Below, piece by piece: positions 58,051-64,000 of a stretch of 64,000 nucleotides of DNA. Source of the stretch: Coix lacryma-jobi var. lacryma-jobi (Eukaryota > Streptophyta > Magnoliopsida > Poales > Poaceae). The position numbers and the translations under genes are program-made. The stretch spans positions 11,626,127 to 11,690,126 of the forward strand of contig CM019822.1 of NCBI GenBank assembly GCA_009763385.1, written 5' to 3'. Under the pieces are notes generated by a model. That model did no database searches, had not been told where the DNA came from, and saw only the letters and a program-made list of their open reading frames with translations. Each line of letters opens with the position of its first letter. Positions within the stretch are counted from its first letter, which is position 1.

Positions 58051-60901
58051 TGGGGCCTTGCATGTTAGTCACAAGTATCTTAGGAACCCAAATAAACTTG
58101 TCGGCTACCCTCTTGTCTTTACCAACATACTTTGCAACAACTTTACCACTGTTGTTGTGTCCTAAGAAGTAACAAGAGGACATGCTCATTCTTGGAGCTT
58201 CTATCTTGGGTTGATGCATGAACTTGTTCTTGGTTACCCAAATAGACTCCTTTGGTTTCTGAGACCCTTGCTTCTGATTTGGCATCTGCTTGGGCTGTGT
58301 GTGAGACTGAGCAGAAGGGGAACTGGTAGCCTTCCCTTTCTTGGGGCGCGGCACTGCCGGCCTGGGGGCGGCACTGCCGGGGCCCGGCACTGCCGCGGTC
58401 TGTGCAGGCTGAACTGTACCAATGTAACCCTTCTTCTCAAACCTCACACATTCATAGCCATTCACCTTCTTCCTTCCATTGGTTTTGCCTCCCTTTACAT
58501 GCCCCAACCCATCCTTTATGAAAGGACGTCTTCCGTTCTTGAACTTGGGCATGTTCTTGCTTTGGGTCTTCTCACTAGCACTTATAGTAGCCTTGACACA
58601 ACCACTTGCAATAACACTTGTCAATCTTGCTATTTCTTTTCTCATGACCTCCATGTTTGCAAGGTTAGTGGAATAGACATTCAAATCAAGATTATAGCAT
58701 TTTCCACAACCTTCACTAGTGGAGGGAATAGGAGTGACATTTGCCTTAGGGAGAGTTGAGTTGCTTTCCCAAAGAAGGTTATATTGCAGCTCAAGTTCCT
58801 TGTGCTTTACATCCAAGTCACAATACTTTTTCTTGAGTCCAACATGAGCCTTCTTTAGAGAAGCATGTTCATCTTGCTCTTTGGCCAAGGCCTCATGCAA
58901 GACATCCAACTCACTTCTCTCTAATGCAAGAGCTTCCTTGCAAGCAATATAGAGATCCTCTTGTTTGATAAGAGCATCCTCACTTATTGCTAGCTCGGCT
59001 TGTACACCCTCTAGTTCCTCCATTAGCTTAGTGATAAAGAGTTTGGTTTTCTTATCTAAGTTCTTTGTTATCATGTTTATCTCTTCATCACTAGAGCTAT
59101 CATCACTAGAAGAGTCACTAAGTTCACTACTAGAGATGTCACTAAGTGGAAGAGAAGGTTTAGGAGTATGAGTCTTTTTCACCTTCTCTTTCTTGGCCAT
59201 GAGACAAGTGTGGGAGTTGCCTTCATCATCATCGGACAAGTTGTTGAATAGCCTTGGTGAAGGAGATGACTTTTGGAATGCAATGGTTGCCATCTTCTCA
59301 TCTTCTTCACTTGAGGTTGGTGCGGTTGAATCCCATTCATGTCCGATGTGAGCTTCTCCCATGTATCTCTTGTTGTGCTTCTTGTAAGTGGCTTTGTCAT
59401 CTTTCTTGCCCTTGTTGTCTTTCTTCTCATTTGGGCAATGAGCAATGAAGTGCTCGGTGCTACCACAATTGTAGCAAGTTCTCTTTTTCTTGTTAGGAAA
59501 CTTCCTCTTTACAAATTTGTAACCTTCTTTCTTGAGCCCCTTGCGATATCTTCTCATGAATAGAGCTATATCATCAATCTTCTCAAACTCTTCACCATCA
59601 CTCTCACTCTTGCAAGAGGATGATGTGCTGTCCTCAACCTCTATTTTCTTCTTTTGTTGCTTGGGCTTGCTTGTAGAGGCTTGCTTGCTTGAACTTGACT
59701 TGCTTGATGTTGCTTGTTTTGTTGGCTTGCTTGCCTTGAGTGCCACTTCCTTGATCTTCATCCCATCTATCCTTGCTTGCAACTCTCCAAGCTTCCTTCT
59801 TTCATTAGCTTCCTCTCTTTGCATATCAAATGTGATAATCCTCCCAAGCACATCACTAGGTGTGAACTTCTCGAACTTCTTCTTGTCTCTAATCAATGTC
59901 ACTACGGTCTCATTTCTTGGTGAATAAGCTTCCAACATAATCTTCACAACCTTGTGATCATTGATTTCATTTCCACCTAGCCCTCTAATCTTGCCAACAA
60001 TGACCATCAACCTATCAAACATCTCTTGAGGACCTTCACCATCACAAATCACAAACCGGTTGAGCTTAGCCATCAACAAATCAATCTTGGATTGCCTTAC
60101 TTTATCAACCCCTCCATGAGCAATATGCAATGTGTCCCAAATCTCCTTTGCAACCTCAACTCCCATGACCTTGTTGTACTCATCACCATCCAAGGCACTA
60201 AGTAGCACACTAGTGGCTTGGGCATTGAGATGAATGTTGCGGAACTCATCTTGAGTGGGATTCGTTGGATCAACCGGTGCTTCAAGTCCATTGTGTACAA
60301 TCTCCCAAATACCTGGATGGAGACCAATAAGATAGGTCTTCATAATGTGCTTCCACTTGGCAAAGTTGGTCCCGTCGAAACGAGGCAACTTGCCCGCGGG
60401 TACATTAATGAGAGGCCTAGAATCATGGTTAGACATAGAAGAATAAGTGTAGGATACGGCTCCGTATGTCTTCTTGGTCTCCTCCTTCTTCTTCTTGTCA
60501 CCCTTGAGATGATAGGAGATGTCATCATCACCATCTTCGGTGCTACTTGAGTCTTCACTCAAGTGCACACTCTTCTTAGCTTTGAGCTCTTCCTTCTTCT
60601 TCTTTTCTTCTCTTCTCTTGGCTCTTTCTTCTCTTCTAATCTTTCTTTCTTCTCTTCTTTGAGCCTTGTCTTCCTTTGCTTTGAGAGCTGCTGCATCTTC
60701 TTTTGCTTTGGCTCTAGCTTCTCTTCTCAACCTTCTTTCTTCCTTTCGTCTTGCGAGCTCTCCGGCCGACACAACCAATTGTGGAAGTGTCCTTCCGCTA
60801 GCTGTGGAGATACTCTCGCTGCTGCTAGTGGTGTGCACATCCGGATCTTCAAAGGGTTTGGGTTGCACAACACTAGCATCACCCGCTCCGTCAGTGGCCA
60901 T
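58019..60901 (-). CDS. gag: Gag of Sirevirus B, 960 aa, intact
   Basis: It starts MATDGAGDASVVQPKPFED at 60901. A long Arg/Glu/Lys-rich coiled coil follows (residues about 45-120: RRKEERRLRREARAKAKED). The gag core is LPRFDGTNFAKWKHIMKTYL (about residue 170) to QSKIDLLMAKLNRFVICDGE and VTLIRDKKKFEKFTPSDV (UBN2/DUF4219-type). The zinc knuckle is CYNCGSTEHFIAHC (about residue 478). A second coiled coil (about 650-740) follows. Near residue 840-855 a linker rich in P, A and G (AAVPGPGSAAPRPAVP) is encoded by CGGCACTGCCG motifs. A large gag with a long C-terminal extension is typical of Sireviruses. Confidence 0.92.
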   Translation of the reverse strand: MATDGAGDASVVQPKPFEDPDVHTTSSSESISTASGRTLPQLVVSAGELARRKEERRLRREARAKAKEDAAALKAKEDKAQRREERKIRREERAKRREEKKKKEELKAKKSVHLSEDSSSTEDGDDDISYHLKGDKKKKEETKKTYGAVSYTYSSMSNHDSRPLINVPAGKLPRFDGTNFAKWKHIMKTYLIGLHPGIWEIVHNGLEAPVDPTNPTQDEFRNIHLNAQATSVLLSALDGDEYNKVMGVEVAKEIWDTLHIAHGGVDKVRQSKIDLLMAKLNRFVICDGEGPQEMFDRLMVIVGKIRGLGGNEINDHKVVKIMLEAYSPRNETVVTLIRDKKKFEKFTPSDVLGRIITFDMQREEANERRKLGELQARIDGMKIKEVALKASKPTKQATSSKSSSSKQASTSKPKQQKKKIEVEDSTSSSCKSESDGEEFEKIDDIALFMRRYRKGLKKEGYKFVKRKFPNKKKRTCYNCGSTEHFIAHCPNEKKDNKGKKDDKATYKKHNKRYMGEAHIGHEWDSTAPTSSEEDEKMATIAFQKSSPSPRLFNNLSDDDEGNSHTCLMAKKEKVKKTHTPKPSLPLSDISSSELSDSSSDDSSSDEEINMITKNLDKKTKLFITKLMEELEGVQAELAISEDALIKQEDLYIACKEALALERSELDVLHEALAKEQDEHASLKKAHVGLKKKYCDLDVKHKELELQYNLLWESNSTLPKANVTPIPSTSEGCGKCYNLDLNVYSTNLANMEVMRKEIARLTSVIASGCVKATISASEKTQSKNMPKFKNGRRPFIKDGLGHVKGGKTNGRKKVNGYECVRFEKKGYIGTVQPAQTAAVPGPGSAAPRPAVPRPKKGKATSSPSAQSHTQPKQMPNQKQGSQKPKESIWVTKNKFMHQPKIEAPRMSMSSCYFLGHNNSGKVVAKYVGKDKRVADKFIWVPKILVTNMQGPNVNWGPKPRN

Positions 60902-60935
60902 ACTCTCGCACGGTTAAGTGCTGCTGAGAGACCAA

Positions 60936-60947
60936 GCTCCGATACCA
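60936..60947 (-). other. Primer binding site of Sirevirus B
   Basis: The minus strand reads TGGTATCGGAGC two bases after the LTR, matching the initiator-methionine tRNA site with one difference from TGGTATCAGAGC. Confidence 0.8.
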
Positions 60948-60949
60948 CT

Positions 60950-62219
60950 TGTAAGGACCTGTGTGGCCTAGAGGGGGGGTGAATAGGCCTGTCAAAAATC
61001 ACAGCTTAAAACTAAATTAGATAGGCCCGGCACTACCGCCCTGTGCCCGGCACTGCCGCTCCCCGGCACTGCCGGCCTCAGCGCGGTACTGCCGCGCAGA
61101 TGAAGACCAGAAGCTGCAATTCGAAATCTAACCACAATCTGCAGATTCTATATGAATAGGAATGTAACAATAGACTATATGAACCAGCAGAAACAACTAC
61201 TCCAAGCCAAATATGAAAGATAGAGTAGATCGAGTCAAACCCTAGAATATATCACAAGCTCATAAACATAGAGAATGAAACTAAGCAAGCACGCGAGACA
61301 AGTGATTTATCCCGTGGTTCAGCTCGCCACCAAGGCTTGCCTACCTCCACGTTGTTGAGGTTGACCACTTAGGTCATGAGCTTTGCAACTCAACCTCGTT
61401 CTCAAGTCAAGGAACCAAATCCTTGAGGTGAGGGGTAATTTTACTAGCTGCACAAGTGATTACAAACCTCCCTAGGCCGCCACACAAGTTGGCAAGGCTC
61501 TAGGGCGACGCCTAGCCGGCTAGGGTTCCAAGAACCCAAGAGTAATAGAAGCAAATCCACCGGCTATGGCTCAACTCAAGTGCTCTAGGCAGTAGATCTC
61601 AGCTAGGGCTCCTCTTTGGTGAAGGTTTGAGCCTCTCAACCACTTGGAATCAATGGGAATGAAGATTTTGGTGGTTGGGAGCTTGGAGGGCCTTCAATGG
61701 AGAGAAGGAGCTTGTCTGGAGGTAGGTGGAGTGAATGGTCGTAGATGACCGTTGGGGGGCAGAGGGGGTGATGTAAATACCCCCTGCCATCCAACGGGCA
61801 GTTTAAGTCGCGGCAGTGCCGGCCTCAGCCCGGCAGTGCCGCGGCCCGGCACTGCCGCGCCTAGAGCGGCACTGCCGCGCCTACCAAGCAGACAGGTATA
61901 AATCTGAGTTAAGTGCAGCTGTCTTTGGTTGGAAATGTGGATGGTTTGGGTTGGTTTGAGCACATATCATTCAGCCATATCAATGAATTTGCATTCTCCC
62001 TTTATAGTACGGCATTCCTAAACTCAAGTAATCAAAATAAAATATCTTTGAAGCGCTTTGAGTTCGGAACCGACGAAATGTAGTGTGAGGGGTCCACCAA
62101 CGCATATACACCATCCTTTCTTAACATAACCTGCTTATCAACTTTATAAATCTCATTAGTCCTCTAATCGTGTGGTCATTATCACCAAAACCCACAATTA
62201 GGGCTTGATTGCACTTACA
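60950..62219 (-). repeat. 5' LTR of Sirevirus B
   Basis: It is 1,270 bp and near-identical to 27505-28773. On the minus strand a TATA-like ACTATAAAGG lies at about 61999-62008, about 215 nt into the LTR. Palindrome clusters are at 61020-61100 and 61800-61880. Confidence 0.9.
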
Positions 62220-62224
62220 GGCGG

Positions 62225-62228
62225 CCAT
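62225..62228 (-). pseudogene. Severed start codon of the element E antisense gene
   Basis: The minus strand reads ATGGCCGCC at 62228-62220, in a CCGCCATGGCC context. Element B inserted right here. Across the insertion, with one C restored, the reading would pass from MAAP into the DTDAAAEDWSPSKV frame at 27504. The rest of the gene is 23115-27504. Confidence 0.55.
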
Positions 62229-62369
62229 GGCGGTGGCGCGGCGCGGATCCGAGCAGCGGACGGGCGACTGGAAATCCCTAATCGACTAGCTCGAGGGAGA
62301 GGACGCGTGAAGGCTAAGGCGGTGGCGAAGGCAAAGGCAAAGTAAAGGGTTCCTTTTCCCCTCTTTCGA

Positions 62370-62377
62370 TATTTATA
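62370..62377 (-). promoter_or_regulatory. TATA box of the antisense gene in element E
   Basis: The minus strand reads CCCTATAAATATCG, about 145 nt upstream of the ATG at 62228. Spacing and sequence match the antisense TATA box of element D (54524-54531). Confidence 0.6.
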
Positions 62378-62942
62378 GGGGGAAACCCAGACGGGCGGGA
62401 TCTCCCACGACGTAAAAAGGTAACTGAATGCATTCAATGCGCCCACCTAACCGCGTCTCGAGCCGGATGCAGGGTACACGCGGCACCTCTCCATTCGCTC
62501 CACTACCCGGGCCCGCCACGACCGTCGCTCCGGCTTCGCGTCCGCCGCTCTCCCCGACGATTTCCACCTAAAAAGGCGTGCCCAACGGGCAGAAGGATTC
62601 TCAGACGACGGAGGCTTCTTCACGAAGGTAAAAACGGGCCCCGGCCCTAAGTCTCGAAGCAGCGAAGGCTGGCCCTCGAAAAGGGTTCGACAACCGGCTT
62701 TGAGCGCCCGAGTCAGGGACACCAAGGGGCGCCATTCGCGGTATCACTCGAGGGCTAAGCCCTCGAGGCCCCTTACGTGTATCCAAGGCGGGGAGCTTGA
62801 CATGCAGTGAGATCCCCTCGGAGGGAGGCATCGAGCCACCGGGTCCTATCGAATGGACCCGGCACTCCTGCAGACTGAGCACCCATGCTTTATGAGACCG
62901 CCTCCGGGCCACAGTCGACCCCTATCGAACGGGGCACGAGCT

Positions 62943-63697
62943 CTCACTTGGATTCCCCGTTATCAGCTCACCGGGAACCTCGATACTCGCCCGCTCGTGG
63001 TAGTACGAGGCATCCCACCTCGCGTCCGATCGAAAGGACTCGCGGGATGACAAGCCAGGGCAACCGGCGTACCGGACAGCTCGAAGAGCCGGCCGGTCGG
63101 TCCAGCCTGGCACCCCTCGACGAAAGAGGGTCTAAAAACTCGGACAGTTACGACTAATCTCTTTTCTTTGTGTGAACATGAGATTTTCAGGCCTCGGGCG
63201 AACGCTCGACCCCCGTCTCGCCTGAGTCCTCGAGACCAGGCCCAGGACGAACGCTCGTTCTCCGTCTCATCCGAGCCCTCCGAGCCAAGCCTCGGACGGA
63301 GTCTCCCACGACAAAGGAAAGGTTACCGCGAACATTTAATATTACTACCGAACCGCATCTCGAGCCTGTTCACAGGTACACACGGCGCCACGATCTCCGC
63401 ACCTTGACGGGTTCTGCCTAAAAAGGCACGCCCACTGGGCAGAAGGTTTCCAAGCGACGAAGGCCTCTTCAGGAAGGCAAGATGGGGCCCGAGGTCTCAC
63501 TTGGATTCCCCGTTATCAGCTCACCGGGAACCTCGATACTCACCCGCTCGTGGTAGTACGAGGCATCCCCCCTCGCATCCGATCGAAAGGAATTGCGGGA
63601 TGACAAGCCAGGGCAACCGGCGTGCCGGACAGCTTGAAGAGCCGGCCGGCCGGTTCAGCCTGGCACCCCTCGACGAAAGAGGGTCTAAAAAACTCGG
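62943..63697. repeat. 200-bp direct repeat pair in the 3' region of element E
   Basis: Bases 62943-63143 recur at 63497-63697 with few changes: both run from TCACTTGGATTCCCCGTTAT to GAAAGAGGGTCTAAAAA. A second pair in the same order (62567-62641 and 63416-63490, sharing CCTAAAAAGGC, GGGCAGAAGG and GACG...GGC...TTCA) shows that a larger block was duplicated and partly lost. Between them, 63190-63300 has more GCCTCGGGCGAACG units. Confidence 0.75.
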
Positions 63698-63910
63698 GGG
63701 CCCGACACCCCCGAACCTAAAAATCGCAACTAAACGCACAAAAAGCCCACGAGGGAGCTCAAACCACTCCCCCGTGGCCTCGGGGGCTACACCCGCGGGT
63801 GTCGCTCGCACGACACCCACGGAACCAACACGGCCAAGCCTTCGAGATCCAACACAGCCAAGCCCTCGAAACCCAAGTCAAGAGCCCTTGCTCGAGTGCA
63901 AGCACTCAAA

Positions 63911-63928
63911 CAAGAGCTCGGGGGCTAC
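63911..63928 (+). other. Polypurine tract of element E
   Basis: CAAGAGCTCGGGGGCTAC directly precedes the second LTR of E and matches the form of the element D tract. Confidence 0.65.
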
Positions 63929-64000
63929 TGTCGGGGGAACGCCAAAGGGGTACCCCCAATCAAAGCAAACAAATAGGTTAAACCTAGAACACAAATCAAT
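63929..64000 (+). repeat. 3' LTR of gypsy element E (first 72 bp only)
   Basis: TGTCGGGGGAACGCCAAAGG on to the window end repeats 19166-19237 without visible differences. The remainder and the right target duplication lie outside. Confidence 0.88.

Larger units (their letters stand above)
27505..62219 (-). mobile_element. Ty1/copia Sirevirus element B
   Basis: LTRs at 27505-28773 (3' LTR) and 60950-62219 (5' LTR) differ by only a handful of bases. The target duplication GGCGG at 27500-27504 and 62220-62224 is perfect. The element's own length, without element D, is about 11.9 kb, typical of Sireviruses. Minus-strand order: 5' LTR, PBS, gag, protease-integrase, reverse transcriptase, RNase H, an extra (envelope-like) region, purine tract, 3' LTR. 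The gag of 960 aa and most of pol are open over long stretches. It inserted into the antisense gene of element E just after that gene's ATG, and later received element D. Confidence 0.92.
19166..64000 (+). mobile_element. Outer Ty3/gypsy element E (non-autonomous), extends past the window
   Basis: The left LTR is 19166-20604 (TGTCGGGG ... CCGACA) and a second LTR begins at 63929; the 72 bases visible there match the left LTR start. The left target duplication would be TGTAG (19161-19165); the right one is out of view. The internal parts are 20605-27504 and 62225-63928, separated by element B. Contents are a primer site, a gag, an antisense gene and a purine tract; no reverse transcriptase, RNase H or integrase was found, so it must depend on a related autonomous element. 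It inserted into the LTR of element A. Confidence 0.85.

Noticed and set aside
58211..58759. 182-aa plus-strand frame inside Sirevirus B
   Set aside because: It is antisense to an intact gag with clear domains and has no recognisable content.
27505..62219. Precise dating of each insertion from LTR divergence
   Set aside because: Differences are few and dominated by run-length indels that look like consensus error; counts by eye even contradict the nesting order.

Overview
This is nuclear DNA of a grass (Poaceae). Support: two host genes with grass-like spliced structure and very GC-rich first exons, Stowaway and Tourist-like MITEs, and nested Ty3/gypsy (Tat-lineage) and Ty1/copia (Sirevirus-type) LTR retrotransposons. 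The species cannot be fixed from the sequence. All boundaries were read by eye; most element ends are anchored by TG/CA termini, and three of the five nested elements by perfect 5-bp target site duplications (TSDs).

Layout. Bases 1-8600 hold a 14-exon nucleobase-ascorbate transporter (NAT) gene on the + strand; its intron 11 carries a SINE-like fragment and a 1.58-kb Mutator-like element with 288-bp inverted repeats. Bases 8600-14460 are intergenic, with MITEs and small duplications. Bases 14460-16234 hold a three-exon DUF4228/PADRE-domain gene. From 18059 to the end, all sequence is nested retrotransposon.

Nest, outside to inside: (A) a Sirevirus-type LTR, 18059-19165, broken by (E) a non-autonomous gypsy element, 19166 to beyond 64000, which has gag and an antisense gene but no visible pol; (B) a Sirevirus with a 960-aa gag, 27505-62219 (TSD GGCGG), inserted in E; (D) a Tat gypsy element, 32721-55492 (TSD GGTGT), inserted in the reverse transcriptase/RNase H region of B; (C) a non-autonomous Sirevirus-like element, 38236-48034 (TSD ACTGC), inserted in the integrase zinc finger of D.

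The most interesting material is a pair of antisense genes, one in D and one in E. Each lies opposite to its host element, has its own TATAAATA box about 145-150 nt before its ATG, and shows canonical GT-AG introns. Each encodes a Transposase_28-like N-terminal region followed by acidic and coiled-coil regions. The D copy begins MARLKQTARA, which matches the histone H3 tail (MARTKQTARK) at 8 of 10 positions. The three Sirevirus-type LTRs each carry their own short palindrome family, and in B that motif also lies inside gag and pol coding sequence.

Caution: single-base indels, mostly in short homopolymers, break the reading frames of both host genes and most element genes, and dominate differences between LTR pairs. 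A noisy consensus is the simplest explanation, so frame breaks should not be read as proof of pseudogenes.
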